Positions 8,674 to 17,114 are shown, numbered from the stretch's first letter. The stretch: DNA of 64,000 bases from Prevotella sp. (GCA_017471465.1 JAFUTI010000008.1:1-64000), one strand, 5' to 3'. The notes: generated by a model not told the origin, from the sequence alone. Program-made: numbers and translations.

Positions 8674-9738
8674 TTATAGAACAGACTGTATTGCATTCCA
8701 ATAGAAGAAGGCCTCTGGATGGGTCTTCTTTAGTTTGTTTAGCTTTGTGGGAAGCGGCTGCTGAATGGTTTGTGCCGCCAAATCGCCCAATTTGTCAGGG
8801 TCATAATGATGCACCTCATTTATGTCGTATTCCAAAAGCTTGCTGAGATAAGCGGCTTTAGCAGCATTGATGATGGCAGAGTCGAGGGTATATTTCTCGC
8901 TGTGAATGAAGTTTCCAATACGGATGATGCCATCTTGTAACAGCTTGAATTCGTCAGGACTCTCCACGCCACGCATGCTAATGCATAGAGCGGTATGGTA
9001 GATGTCATCAAGAACCTGCTGGATATTGTCTGTCGGCAGGTGACGATACTCTAATTCAACGGCAGCAAACTTCGTGAAGGTGCTCCTCGTGACAGAGAGG
9101 TTGTCAGTGATGTCAAACAATGATGCCACATCAAAGAGTTGTTTGATAATCTCCATCGTACACTTCTTCTCACCTTTGAAGAATGGAATGCCTGTAGTGT
9201 GAGGAGCAAAAGCTGTCAATTTATCGCCAAGCAAATCTTCGTGACTTGGGAGGTTTACCATAACCAGAGGTTCTTCGGTAAGTAGTAGCGGGCTTTGGAT
9301 GGGTAGAGAAACAACTTTGGAGTAGTGCGTTTCCTCAAAGAGAACGTCGAGCAAGATCTTATCTTGACCGCCATTGCCGGGATAGCTCACCTCATAGTAG
9401 AATTTGGCATGCTTTTTGGGAACATCGGTGCGCGAGATTCGCTCAACCAGTTCCACTTTACCAAATCCGTATTCCTCAGCATATTTGCCGAGGTAATCCT
9501 CGATGACGGTGCCTGGTGGGCAGATAATATCTATATCTATGGACAGACGTTTGCTGGTATTCAGGTGAAGCATCAATGAACTACCGCCTTTGAAAAGGAA
9601 AGGACAGCCAGAACGGGCCAGAGCCTCTAACAACGAGAAAGCCCGGATGGTTTTCTCCATTAATGCCTTATCGCGAACACCCATCTTCTGAGCTACCTCC
9701 GTTATCCATTCAAGGGATCTGCTTCTTGGATTTATCAT
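8674..9738 (-). CDS. abiEii: AbiEii-type nucleotidyltransferase toxin
   Basis: This 354-residue protein carries the nucleotidyltransferase core KGGSSLMLHL followed by SKRLSIDIDI (a G-G-S motif and a D-x-D pair), the hallmark of the AbiEii/AbiGii toxin family (DUF1814). Family members are GTP-dependent or tRNA-modifying nucleotidyltransferases that stop growth upon phage infection. The start at 9738 overlaps the upstream AbiEi-like gene by 29 bases, which argues for translational coupling so that antitoxin is made first. It converges on the double-HTH gene with an 18-base gap. It is probably the accessory cargo of the element, giving phage defence or element maintenance. Confidence 0.88.
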   Translation of the reverse strand: MINPRSRSLEWITEVAQKMGVRDKALMEKTIRAFSLLEALARSGCPFLFKGGSSLMLHLNTSKRLSIDIDIICPPGTVIEDYLGKYAEEYGFGKVELVERISRTDVPKKHAKFYYEVSYPGNGGQDKILLDVLFEETHYSKVVSLPIQSPLLLTEEPLVMVNLPSHEDLLGDKLTAFAPHTTGIPFFKGEKKCTMEIIKQLFDVASLFDITDNLSVTRSTFTKFAAVELEYRHLPTDNIQQVLDDIYHTALCISMRGVESPDEFKLLQDGIIRIGNFIHSEKYTLDSAIINAAKAAYLSKLLEYDINEVHHYDPDKLGDLAAQTIQQPLPTKLNKLKKTHPEAFFYWNAIQSVL

Positions 9739-10462
9739 TGTCTATGCTGTTTATGATTTGTTCTACTTTTGTTTTACGGTTACGGCGAGAGGCGTATCTC
9801 AATAGTTTGCTCATGTTGACATGGTTCCTTTCACGCGCGTATTCAAATATATTATATATCTCTGAGCCACTGGCGAAAAAGAGTTCATTGTCGCCAATGG
9901 CATCAACCATGATTTTCTCGATACGTGGTACGGTGCAACCATCCACTTCCGTCAACGGCGACTGACCTATCAGCTGACGGACGACAATAGCATCCGTGCC
10001 CGTCAGATAACGGTCGCAGTCCATGAGTGACGGCGAAAGGAGGATGTTCCTGTTTAGCTCCATTCCCTGTAAGGCGTTAAAGACTGACTCCATACCGTCC
10101 TTCTCGACATCAATAAAGGTATAGCCTATATTTGGAACATGAAGCATGAATGAAGCCAGAACATTCGGACTCCAGATGCAGAAATCGAGAAATGGAAATT
10201 GCCGTTTGAGTTTGCCATAGATTTCTTTCTCAGCTTCTGATGGCCGATAGACGAACTCCGGCAAGCTGTTGTCGGTTAGTTCATATTCCCCATGTCCTAC
10301 TCGACGCAGCATCCCAGAAGCAATAAGACGATTGATCTGCAAATCAATGGCCTCTACCCTGATATCCTCTTTCCGACGAGCGACATCAAGCAGAAGGTCT
10401 TTCCGATGGAAAGTCCTTCCTTGCATGGTTGCATAGTTCAATATCGCCTCTGTCGCTGTCAT
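9710..10462 (-). CDS. abiEi: AbiEi-type antitoxin / transcriptional regulator
   Basis: This 250-residue protein has an N-terminal winged-helix segment (about residues 1-65: FHRKDLLLDVARRK, then a helix and LRRVGHGEYEL wing) and a C-terminal domain typical of AbiEi-like proteins (FCIWSPNVLASFMLHVP). In type IV AbiE systems this protein represses its own promoter and counters the nucleotidyltransferase without binding it. It is the first gene of a two-gene operon, overlapping the toxin gene by 29 bases. Identification rests on the pairing with AbiEii and the winged-helix start; sequence resemblance to characterised AbiEi is not close enough to judge by eye. Confidence 0.75.
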   Translation of the reverse strand: MTATEAILNYATMQGRTFHRKDLLLDVARRKEDIRVEAIDLQINRLIASGMLRRVGHGEYELTDNSLPEFVYRPSEAEKEIYGKLKRQFPFLDFCIWSPNVLASFMLHVPNIGYTFIDVEKDGMESVFNALQGMELNRNILLSPSLMDCDRYLTGTDAIVVRQLIGQSPLTEVDGCTVPRIEKIMVDAIGDNELFFASGSEIYNIFEYARERNHVNMSKLLRYASRRNRKTKVEQIINSIDNDKSKKQIP

Positions 10463-10481
10463 AAATTCTCTGTTTTGGCTG

Positions 10482-10513
10482 CAAAATTATATCTTTTTTG
10501 TCAAATATCCAAA
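10482..10513 (-). promoter_or_regulatory. Promoter of the AbiE operon
   Basis: On the minus strand TTTG (complement of 10510-10513) is 20 bases from TAATTTTG (complement of 10482-10489). The -7 box is 19 bases upstream of the antitoxin start at 10462. Confidence 0.6.
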
Positions 10514-10550
10514 TAATTTGTCTAAAATGATATACTTTTGCGCGTTTTTT

Positions 10551-10581
10551 TTATTATAATCCTACCTTATTATAATCCTAC
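10551..10581. repeat. Tandem 15-bp repeat downstream of the integrase
   Basis: TTATTATAATCCTAC occurs at 10551-10565 and again at 10567-10581, in the gap between the AbiE promoter and the integrase stop. Its role is unknown; short directly repeated sites near tyrosine integrases can be arm-type binding sites. A 12-base part of it (TTATAATCCTAC) also occurs at the end of the Rep gene near 18136-18147, perhaps by chance. Confidence 0.6.
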
Positions 10582-10603
10582 TTTATATTCCTTTGGGGCA
10601 AAT

Positions 10604-12136
10604 TTAGCCAATTAAGTCAATAACGCTCTTCAGGGTTTCATCCTCGATGTTACGGTATCGCTTGAACGCCCTACTTCCGTCAACGTGGCCACTCATCTTG
10701 CCAATCAGATTTGGATCGCTGACTTTGAAATAAGCATTGCCGATGAATGTGCGTCGCGCAAGGTGGCTCGATGCCACGGTATCAATGGGAACCAGTTCAT
10801 TTTCTCCAGTGCGGGCATTGCGGATGATAACATTCCTGGTTATACCAGCCATTTTAAAGACCTTCTTAATGGAGTCGTTATATTTCTGAGCACTGATGAA
10901 TGGGAAGAGCATACCCTGTTTGCTGACGCCTTCATACTTCTTCACCAGTTCCATGGCTTTAGGGTGGAGTGGCACACGAGCCTGAACAGCCTGGTCGCCA
11001 TTGTCCTTTGTCTTGTGTGGGGTATAAGTCAGGATTCCATCAACGATATTGCCAGGCGTGAGATTCAGGAGGTCGCCCACACGACAACCAACGAAACATT
11101 GGAATATGAAGATGTCCCTCTGTACGCCATATTCAGGAAGATGAATCTTGCTGATACCCTTTCTGTCTTCCTCCGACATAGCATCATAAGCTGCAGCAAG
11201 ATCTGTCTCTGCTATGGTATTTCTCTCCTCTATAGTTATATAATAAGGTGTACCCACCTTCTCCGTACCGATATTGATGCCGTCGAACGGTCTGTTCCTG
11301 GTATACTCTTCCTCATAGAACCACAGGAACAGTGACTTTAATCGCTTGGCGGCTTTGATGACAGTGTTCTCACCACGATCCTCCAACTTGCAGTTGCCTT
11401 TCGTGACGCTGGCGGGATATTCCGTCAGCAACTGCTTATATAAATCAGGATTCTCCTGAGACAGGCTGTATTCATGACGAAGATATTCGATGAAGTTTTC
11501 GATGTCCTTTCGTGTGACGGTGTTGATGTCGAAAACGAAGTTCTGGTAACCGGGCTCCTTTGCACGAAGATAGCCCTCGAACCTTGCCACCTCACGCATC
11601 AGGACACGAAACACCTTGGCATGGGCATAGGAGATCTTTCGCTTGGCAATATACTCCTCAGCAAGCACATAGAAAGACTTCTGTTCCTTTGCTCTAACGA
11701 TAAACTTGTCTGGGTTAACGAACTTATCGCAGACAAGTTGAAGCCATTCGCTTGTGACATTTTCGTCCCTATTGCTTTCATAGGTTTCGATGATAGTCTT
11801 CTTGAGTTCATCAAGCCGGTTAGCCTGCTCACGATGGTATTTTACATCAGGCGTTTCCAAACGCTGCTTGATAACTATCAGTCCGCTCTGCCTGAGGACA
11901 TAGTTGTTCTTATCTGCCTTCTCCTGAGTGACAGTAGCGAGATTAGCAGGCACCTTGACATCATTCTTCTCCGTCTTTGCCCTGTCGATATAGTATTCAA
12001 AGTATTCAGGAGAAATGAAGATACCACTCTTTGCCCGTGTGTTGAACTTCGTTCCCTGAAAGAAACGTATAAGCACCTCACACATTTTTGTTTCCTTCTG
12101 TACCTTACTCGACAATCTTAATTCTATCTGAGCCAT
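10604..12136 (-). CDS. Tyrosine recombinase / integrase
   Basis: This 510-residue site-specific recombinase should integrate and excise the left element. The catalytic residues are visible: R352 in GCRVGDL, K375 in the beta-hairpin HKTK, H458 and R461 in SSHLARRTF, H484 in SGHVDG and the nucleophile Y494 in FKRYRNI. The N-terminal 150 residues resemble an arm-binding domain and the middle a SAM-like core-binding domain, as in large Bacteroidales integrases (usually 400-500 residues). The promoter-proximal DNA (12137-12377) holds an inverted repeat that may bind it. The gene sits at the edge of the element, as expected for an integrase near its attachment site. Confidence 0.93.
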   Translation of the reverse strand: MAQIELRLSSKVQKETKMCEVLIRFFQGTKFNTRAKSGIFISPEYFEYYIDRAKTEKNDVKVPANLATVTQEKADKNNYVLRQSGLIVIKQRLETPDVKYHREQANRLDELKKTIIETYESNRDENVTSEWLQLVCDKFVNPDKFIVRAKEQKSFYVLAEEYIAKRKISYAHAKVFRVLMREVARFEGYLRAKEPGYQNFVFDINTVTRKDIENFIEYLRHEYSLSQENPDLYKQLLTEYPASVTKGNCKLEDRGENTVIKAAKRLKSLFLWFYEEEYTRNRPFDGINIGTEKVGTPYYITIEERNTIAETDLAAAYDAMSEEDRKGISKIHLPEYGVQRDIFIFQCFVGCRVGDLLNLTPGNIVDGILTYTPHKTKDNGDQAVQARVPLHPKAMELVKKYEGVSKQGMLFPFISAQKYNDSIKKVFKMAGITRNVIIRNARTGENELVPIDTVASSHLARRTFIGNAYFKVSDPNLIGKMSGHVDGSRAFKRYRNIEDETLKSVIDLIG

Positions 12137-12377
12137 TTTGACCTAACATTTTTAAATTTCCGTAAAAAGCGACCATATATTTGGTCGTTTAGTACAATAT
12201 CATTATCTTTGCGCCGTAATTGGCAGAGAGCCACTCCACCGCATGCTTTTGGCGTTTGCGGTGCAAAAGTATAAAAAAATGAGGAAAGAATTATGATTTT
12301 AACACTTAATTTTTGGCGTGTTTTTGGCGTGATATTATAAATTGATTTATATCAAATTATCATTATGCTTATATTGA
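12137..12377. other. Intergenic junction between the two elements
   Basis: This 240-base gap holds an inverted repeat CGACCA (12170-12175) / TGGTCG (12182-12187) close to the integrase start, a TATCTTTG box on the + strand near 12213, and a direct repeat TTTTTGGCGTG in two adjacent copies near 12308-12331. One of these may be the attachment site or integrase arm sites of the left element. No gene is seen. Confidence 0.4.
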
Positions 12378-14012
12378 TTAATTTCTATTTCTCTTGTAAT
12401 TCAGGCATTTATGTAAAAGTATAACAAAAATGATAAATTTCAGTCTCAATACATGTTGGCGCCTCATCCCGACCCAAGGCGACAAGTGAGACTTTTCACT
12501 TGCCGCTTTTTCTTTTTCAACCTTGTAACTTGTTGAGATACTGCGGAATATTCGGAACACCTCATTCTCGTTTTCTGTTCGATAACTACCCAAATGTTTG
12601 TCATACAAAATACCGTCAGGATATACGAGATTTTGGAGTTTCTGACGTGTACGAAAGTCGCCCTCTTGCCACAAACTGCCTAATTTACAAGACATTGCGA
12701 TAACGTCTGCTATATATTTCTTCTCGTTCGATAGGTCTCGTTCGGCTTCTTGGAGTGCTTTGTCTATCTTCGTCAGTTGGTCATTCAGATGCTCAGACGT
12801 AGCGTTGTAGATGTCTCGGTCTATCTCGCCCATACCGAAACGCACCTTCAAGGCAGTAAGTTTCTTCTCTGTCTCGCTCTTGTTCTTCAATAGGAGCGCT
12901 CTTGTGTCGCTTCGCTCTTGGTTGTACTCCCTAAACACCTTATGCAACACCTTCGTCAAGATTGGAACAAGTTGCTTGGGGATGCTATACGTGTTCAGCA
13001 AGGCGCAATATAACTGGTGCAGTCTCTCGGTGCTATGGTTGCTCTTGCAGCCCTTCTTGTTGCACTTGTAGTAATCTCTACCCCTACTCTTGACCGTGTA
13101 ACCTGTCAAGTAGCCGCCACAATCTGAGCAACGTATATGTCGCTTCAGTGGGAACGGCTCAGTTTCCTCTTGATGCTCATAGCCTGCGTGTGTGATGCCT
13201 TGTATCTTGTTGAAGGTAGCCTCATCAATGAGTTTCTCTTGCTTGCCATCGACTACTTCATCCCCCAAAAGATTGTGAGTTATCTTGCCGCAATAGAAGG
13301 GGTTGTGTAGTATCTTGTTGAGGTGCTTGCGGTCAACCCTCAGCCCCTCTGCTGCCAAACGCTCAACTATCTCAACGTCACCCATACCCTCATTGGCTTT
13401 CCACAAAAAGGCTTTCTTCAAGATGCGCCCATCGTCATTCACGGTCAAGACGTGGGTCTTACCTATCTTCTTATGGTCGTAACCCAATGGTGCTTTACCG
13501 TACCACTCGCCACGTTGTAAACAAGCGGTCATACCTGTTACTGCCTTGTCACGTCTGAGGCTGTTCTCGAACTGATTGAACAAGAACAAGATGTTTTCCA
13601 TAAACTCGCCTGCACAACTATCTGGGTCTGTAGGCTGGGTTGCACTGATTACATATACACCCTTTGACTTCAAGTAGGCTTTGGTCATTATTGCCTCGTG
13701 ACCAGCACGACTGAAACGGTCAAATGAGTAAACAAGAATAACGTTTATGTCTCTGTCCGTTGCCACTTCTGCAATCATCTTACGATATAGTTGTCCTTCT
13801 GTCTTTGCGCTCTCGTGTGTGCCTCCGTATTGCTTCTTGATGGTTATGCCGTGATTTGCTGCGTACTCTCTGCAAATGCGCTCCTGCGTTTCAAGGCTGC
13901 AATTATGTTCCTCTTGCCTCTCTGTTGACACCCTCGTCCAAAGGGCAGCGACCTTGTTCTCCAACTCTGAGAACTTCGTTACTTTCTGTGCTTTAACTCT
14001 CTTCTTCGTCAT
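12378..14012 (-). CDS. Large serine recombinase
   Basis: This 544-residue recombinase begins with the resolvase catalytic domain (ALWTRVSTERQEEHN; nucleophile S29), then a Recombinase domain (about residues 170-270), a zinc-ribbon (CSDCGGYLTGY ... CNKKGCKSN) and a coiled-coil region near residues 370-440. These are the parts of large serine integrases such as those of phiC31-type phages and Tn4451-like elements. The last 45 residues, after SEKSHLS, are encoded by the 50-bp repeat and the DNA beyond it. This suggests the reading frame runs from the element through its attachment junction into flanking DNA. Its start is embedded in the end of a 51-codon gene. It probably catalyses integration of the right-hand element. 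Confidence 0.92.
   Translation of the reverse strand: MTKKRVKAQKVTKFSELENKVAALWTRVSTERQEEHNCSLETQERICREYAANHGITIKKQYGGTHESAKTEGQLYRKMIAEVATDRDINVILVYSFDRFSRAGHEAIMTKAYLKSKGVYVISATQPTDPDSCAGEFMENILFLFNQFENSLRRDKAVTGMTACLQRGEWYGKAPLGYDHKKIGKTHVLTVNDDGRILKKAFLWKANEGMGDVEIVERLAAEGLRVDRKHLNKILHNPFYCGKITHNLLGDEVVDGKQEKLIDEATFNKIQGITHAGYEHQEETEPFPLKRHIRCSDCGGYLTGYTVKSRGRDYYKCNKKGCKSNHSTERLHQLYCALLNTYSIPKQLVPILTKVLHKVFREYNQERSDTRALLLKNKSETEKKLTALKVRFGMGEIDRDIYNATSEHLNDQLTKIDKALQEAERDLSNEKKYIADVIAMSCKLGSLWQEGDFRTRQKLQNLVYPDGILYDKHLGSYRTENENEVFRIFRSISTSYKVEKEKAASEKSHLSPWVGMRRQHVLRLKFIIFVILLHKCLNYKRNRN
12466..12515. repeat. Left copy of the flanking hairpin repeat (candidate att site)
   Basis: About 50 bp here resembles 19498-19547 in direct orientation. 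Each copy contains a near-perfect hairpin around GCGACAAGTGA and its complement, then a T-run. In this copy the hairpin lies inside the 3' coding end of the serine recombinase and has one mismatch in the stem. Confidence 0.6.
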
Positions 14013-14148
14013 ATCCTATCCCAAAATTGTACGTTATTTTTCCTAATGTGTAGAAGAACTCTAACACTTTCTTTTGCTGCTTTTCGTCTGTAATTCCTAA
14101 TTGATTCAGTTGTTCTGCATAGTCTTTCAGTTCTTCATCTGTGAACAT
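13993..14148 (-). CDS. Small acidic protein upstream of the serine recombinase
   Basis: A 51-residue frame (MFTDEELKDYAEQLNQLGI onward) runs from an ATG at 14148 to a TAA at 13993 and overlaps the recombinase start by 20 bases. It is acidic and appears helical, with a short C-terminal DEEES tail. The overlap puts the recombinase start codon within its coding end, a layout typical of translational coupling. Nothing in it identifies a function. A recombination directionality factor or a regulator of recombinase translation are possible roles, but this is inference. Confidence 0.6.
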   Translation of the reverse strand: MFTDEELKDYAEQLNQLGITDEKQQKKVLEFFYTLGKITYNFGIGYDEEES

Positions 14149-14203
14149 TTAATACTTAACTTTTACCGTGTGCCTCACTCGGCACTTATTTTCAAGAGCC
14201 TCA

Positions 14204-14824
14204 TCAGTTGAGGCTCTGGCACTTGCGTATCGTGTTGACGCTCGTGCCTGTTATCTTGCTGATGTTGCGTAGGCTGATGCCCTTACGCAATAGCCGTATT
14301 TCCTCGGCATACTGCTCACGCATTGCCTCGTCTGACTTCTTGTAGCCCTCCTTACGTCCGACCCTGCCGCCATTGGCTCTATAGTTCTTATAGCCGCTCT
14401 CGACACGCTCACGGATTGTCTTACGCTCCATACGTGCCACTTCTGCCAAAATGGTGATGAGAAACTGGCTCATTGGGTTCACCTCTCCGCTCTCTGTCAA
14501 CGTCTCTATGCCGTAGTTCTGAATGTAGAGGCTGATACCTAACTTGTTGAACTGTTCAATGACTTCGAGGACTTGCAACGTGTCACGTCCAAGACGACTA
14601 AGTTCTGTCACTGCCACCTTATTGATATTGTGGGCTTGAACGTACTCGACCATACGGCTCAGTTCTTTACGCTCTGAGTTCTTCTTTGCTCCGCTCACCT
14701 TCTCACAAAAGGTAGCCTCAACCGTCCACTCATTGCGCACTGCGAGGGCGGTCAGTTCGTTTACTTGACGTTCGTAGTCTTGGATGCTCGTGCTCACTCT
14801 GGCGAAAATTGCTACCTTTTTCAT
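14204..14824 (-). CDS. Small serine recombinase (resolvase/invertase type)
   Basis: This 206-residue protein has the resolvase N-terminal catalytic domain with S11 in FARVSTSIQDYERQ, the conserved ELSRLGRDTLQVL segment and an E helix, followed by a C-terminal HTH of the resolvase type (SLRNISKITGTSVNTIRKC). The length is that of Tn3-type resolvases and DNA invertases. It could resolve multimers of the circular form or invert a DNA segment; I saw no crossover-site pair to support inversion. It has its own promoter at 14902-14933 and precedes the large recombinase gene. Confidence 0.92.
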   Translation of the reverse strand: MKKVAIFARVSTSIQDYERQVNELTALAVRNEWTVEATFCEKVSGAKKNSERKELSRMVEYVQAHNINKVAVTELSRLGRDTLQVLEVIEQFNKLGISLYIQNYGIETLTESGEVNPMSQFLITILAEVARMERKTIRERVESGYKNYRANGGRVGRKEGYKKSDEAMREQYAEEIRLLRKGISLRNISKITGTSVNTIRKCQSLN

Positions 14825-14901
14825 TTTTCTACTTTTTTAATTTTGATGTTTTTGTTCTTTTTCTCTTCCTTGCTTGATTTTAATATCAATTATTTACAAT
14901 G

Positions 14902-14933
14902 CAAAGATATATAAAATATCTGAGATTCCCAAA
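14902..14933 (-). promoter_or_regulatory. Promoter of the resolvase gene
   Basis: On the minus strand TTTG (complement of 14930-14933) is separated by 20 bases from TATCTTTG (complement of 14902-14909), a full match to the Bacteroidetes promoter. The resolvase ATG lies 78 bases downstream. Confidence 0.7.
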
Positions 14934-14969
14934 TATTTTTTGATTTATTTTTCAATTTTCTTTAATTTT

Positions 14970-15001
14970 CTTGCAGATTTCGACAATTTTCGCTAAATTT
15001 G
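14970..15001 (+). promoter_or_regulatory. Promoter of the Cro-like regulator gene
   Basis: CTTG (14970-14973), 20 bases, then TAAATTTG (14994-15001) on the + strand, 21 bases before the ATG at 15023. With the resolvase promoter it forms a divergent pair. Confidence 0.65.
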
Positions 15002-15022
15002 CACCCAAAACAGTGGAAAAAT

Positions 15023-15322
15023 ATGGAAAATTTACTATCACAGAACGTGAGGCGAATCTGTAAGGAACAGAAGATTCAACTGAAAGAACTTGCTGCAAAG
15101 ATGGGTATTGACCCTGCAGCCCTAACTCGTGCTTTGGGTGGAAACGCTCGACTTGACACGATGCAGAAGATGGCAAATGCTTTGGGGGTGTCATTGAAAA
15201 GTTTGTTTGAACCAATGAACGATGTAGAAGGCTTTATCCGTATTGGTGAACAAGTTTATCAGTTCAACAGCAGAAAGGAATTGGAAAAGATTTTGGCAAC
15301 AAGTTCAAGTGATACCATGTAA
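15023..15322 (+). CDS. XRE/Cro-type HTH regulator
   Basis: This 99-residue protein contains a single HTH_3 domain near residues 9-62 (IQLKELAAKMGIDPAALTRAL is the recognition region) followed by a short tail. It is transcribed divergently from the resolvase gene and has the size of an autoregulating element repressor. The start at 15023 fits a promoter ending at 15001. Its targets are probably the divergent promoter pair, but no clear palindrome was seen between them. Confidence 0.85.
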   Translation: MENLLSQNVRRICKEQKIQLKELAAKMGIDPAALTRALGGNARLDTMQKMANALGVSLKSLFEPMNDVEGFIRIGEQVYQFNSRKELEKILATSSSDTM

Positions 15323-15388
15323 TGTGTAACGACTGATTGGGTCTTGATGTAGTCTCAAACTGAACATGTTGAGGCTTTTCTGATTAAG

Positions 15389-15418
15389 AAGTCCATGTTT
15401 CTACGGAAATATGGACTT
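15389..15418. terminator. Weak hairpin after the Cro-like gene
   Basis: AAGTCCAT (15389-15396) pairs with ATGGACTT (15411-15418). There is no T-run, so it may be a transcript-end structure or an operator rather than a Rho-independent terminator. Confidence 0.35.
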
Positions 15419-15479
15419 GACTTGTTAAATAGTGTTACGGAAATTTGGAACTTAAATATTTTTTCTATACTCTTGCACA

Positions 15480-15498
15480 TGTAAACACCTTGTTTACA
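15480..15498. promoter_or_regulatory. 19-bp palindromic operator-like site
   Basis: TGTAAACA-CCT-TGTTTACA is a perfect palindrome with a 3-base centre, 53 bases upstream of the gene at 15551. It has the size and symmetry of a dimeric repressor site; the neighbouring Cro-like protein is a candidate binder. Confidence 0.5.
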
Positions 15499-15550
15499 AA
15501 GAGTTCTTTGAATTTTATACTACTATTTAATTATTAAATTTTCTAAAACA

Positions 15551-15994
15551 ATGTCTAAAAGATTAACTAAGGATGACAAGCTCGTAATGATGAAGAACAT
15601 GTACAAGAGCTTTAGTAAAGAACAAGTTGAATACCTCGAACGTAAAGAGAATGTGGATGCTCGTTACAAGTGTGCTCAACGTTACATGAGAGAGATAAAC
15701 GAGGGTAAAAAAGGTGAACGTCTTAAAGCCTTGGAGTATTACAAACAGTACCGAGAGATACTTGAAGGGTTGGAGTGTGTTGACAAAAAACTCTGGACTG
15801 ACGAGAAGAAAATCAAGGCTTTCAGTGACTTGTTGGACGGCTACTGTGACAAGTGTGTTAAACTTGTCGAGGATAACAACCGTAGGCATCTTGAACGTCT
15901 CAAACTCCAACGCTCACAACGTCAGAAGGAGTACGAGGCAGAGCAGGCGAAGTACGATAAGGAGATAGCCGAACTCGAAAACAAACTGAGGTAG
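15551..15994 (+). CDS. Hypothetical charged coiled-coil protein
   Basis: This 147-residue protein is rich in K, E and R. No recognised domain is visible. The C-terminal 45 residues (from NNRRHLERLKLQRSQRQKEY) have heptad-like character and are probably a coiled coil; the middle may be helical too. There is no signal peptide. It has a palindromic site in its upstream region and is convergent with the small membrane-protein genes. Presumably it is an element-specific accessory protein; I make no functional claim. Confidence 0.7.
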   Translation: MSKRLTKDDKLVMMKNMYKSFSKEQVEYLERKENVDARYKCAQRYMREINEGKKGERLKALEYYKQYREILEGLECVDKKLWTDEKKIKAFSDLLDGYCDKCVKLVEDNNRRHLERLKLQRSQRQKEYEAEQAKYDKEIAELENKLR

Positions 15995-16040
15995 CCGATG
16001 TTGGCCACCTCAGTTCTTGTGTTGTTGTCAAGTTTCAATT

Positions 16041-16169
16041 TCATCCGCTATATCCAGCCCTAAATCCTTCCATAAACCTATCTATAAGAGAAGGATTTAA
16101 AACTATCATTGCTATTATTATCAATATCAGTGCAATGACTATTAAACCAATTTTTTTCTTGATGCTCAT
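16041..16169 (-). CDS. 42-residue single-pass membrane protein
   Basis: An ATG at 16169 and TGA at 16041 frame MSIKKKIGL followed by a strongly hydrophobic stretch of I, V, L, A and M (about residues 8-24), then a short polar tail ending in FMEGFRAGYSG. The lysine-rich start and hydrophobic core predict one membrane helix. It lies 102 bases downstream of the exported protein at 16272-17114 on the same strand. That protein also ends in a F-I-R-G-F-N-E motif, so the two might be related at their C-termini. Function unknown. Confidence 0.6.
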   Translation of the reverse strand: MSIKKKIGLIVIALILIIIAMIVLNPSLIDRFMEGFRAGYSG

Positions 16170-16271
16170 ATTCTATTGTTTTTATTAATTATTATTACTT
16201 TCAATATTATACGGAAATCATAAAAGACTGAGGCGAAAATTATCCCAACAGTTTATTTACGCCTATTACGA

Positions 16272-17114
16272 TTATACTCCCATTTTTTTCATGGTTTCAT
16301 TAAAACCTCTAATAAAGTATTTGACATAGATTTTCTTTAATTGTTCTTGATTTGCATTTGTAGGAGCATTATAAGCTTTATCATATTCAGAGGATGCCAT
16401 TTCTACAACCATTTTTTGGAATTCGTCTCCTATTTCTTCTATGTTTTCTGATATAATATGCATACCAGCAAAGCCATCATTGGACGCTCCAGCCATGCCA
16501 TATAATTGTCCATTGTTATATCCTGCAGTAGCCATTTCTTTCTCTTCTCCTTCCAACAAAGAAATGTTTTCTTCTCTCTTGTCGGTTTTCTTTACATCGT
16601 GTCTAATTTTTTCAAGTTCATTTTTTGCATCTTCTTCATTCGCACACTTTCTGAGTTTGCCAATTACACCTGCATTAAATGCAGCTGCTACTTGTTTGCC
16701 ATTACCAAAGACAGAGCCAGTACCGTCATAATATATATTCATATCTTTGTCAACATAGAAATTGTCGTTGCCCACCCAAAACCAAAAATATTCGTAATCC
16801 TTTGCTTGGAAAGTTTCCTTATGTGTACCTTTAGCCCATTTTCCTTCGAGAGAGAAAGGCGTTCCGTTACTTTCAACACCTTCAATACGGATGTCACGAG
16901 TATCATCTTTTTCATAAAAGACAATAAGTTGCAACATTCTGTTTTTCGTTCCATAAGATGATTGGTCATAAACTACAAAAGCGGATGAGCCATTCTCAGG
17001 AAGTAGTCCTTCAATTTTGTCAAATTCATCTGAATAGCTTTCGTCAGATGAAGCAAATCCAATAGCAAAGAGTGCTATCACAGCCATTGTCATGAAATAC
17101 TTTTTCATACGCAT
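16272..17114 (-). CDS. Exported protein of unknown function
   Basis: This 280-residue protein starts with a signal peptide (MRMKKYFMTMAVIALFAIGF, with a probable cleavage after the alanine or serine that follows). The mature part has a beta-rich first half and a charged helical region around residues 155-195 (many K, E and D). It begins 10 bases inside the end of the upstream membrane-protein gene, so the two are probably coupled. I do not recognise the family. As a secreted protein on an element it might alter the host envelope, but nothing in the sequence shows this. Confidence 0.75.
   Translation of the reverse strand: MRMKKYFMTMAVIALFAIGFASSDESYSDEFDKIEGLLPENGSSAFVVYDQSSYGTKNRMLQLIVFYEKDDTRDIRIEGVESNGTPFSLEGKWAKGTHKETFQAKDYEYFWFWVGNDNFYVDKDMNIYYDGTGSVFGNGKQVAAAFNAGVIGKLRKCANEEDAKNELEKIRHDVKKTDKREENISLLEGEEKEMATAGYNNGQLYGMAGASNDGFAGMHIISENIEEIGDEFQKMVVEMASSEYDKAYNAPTNANQEQLKKIYVKYFIRGFNETMKKMGV

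Larger units (their letters stand above)
152..12377. mobile_element. Integrative mobilizable element carrying an AbiE system (boundaries approximate)
   Basis: A contiguous set of mobile functions lies between the kinase end and the second element: relaxase, putative oriT, primase-helicase, ParA, excisionase-like protein, double-HTH repressor, AbiE toxin-antitoxin and a tyrosine integrase. No conjugation (Tra/VirB) genes are present, so it would need a helper for transfer. The relaxase sits at one end and the integrase at the other, which is a common layout for such elements. I could not identify a convincing direct repeat marking attL and attR, so the limits given are only the flanking genes. 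Confidence 0.65.
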
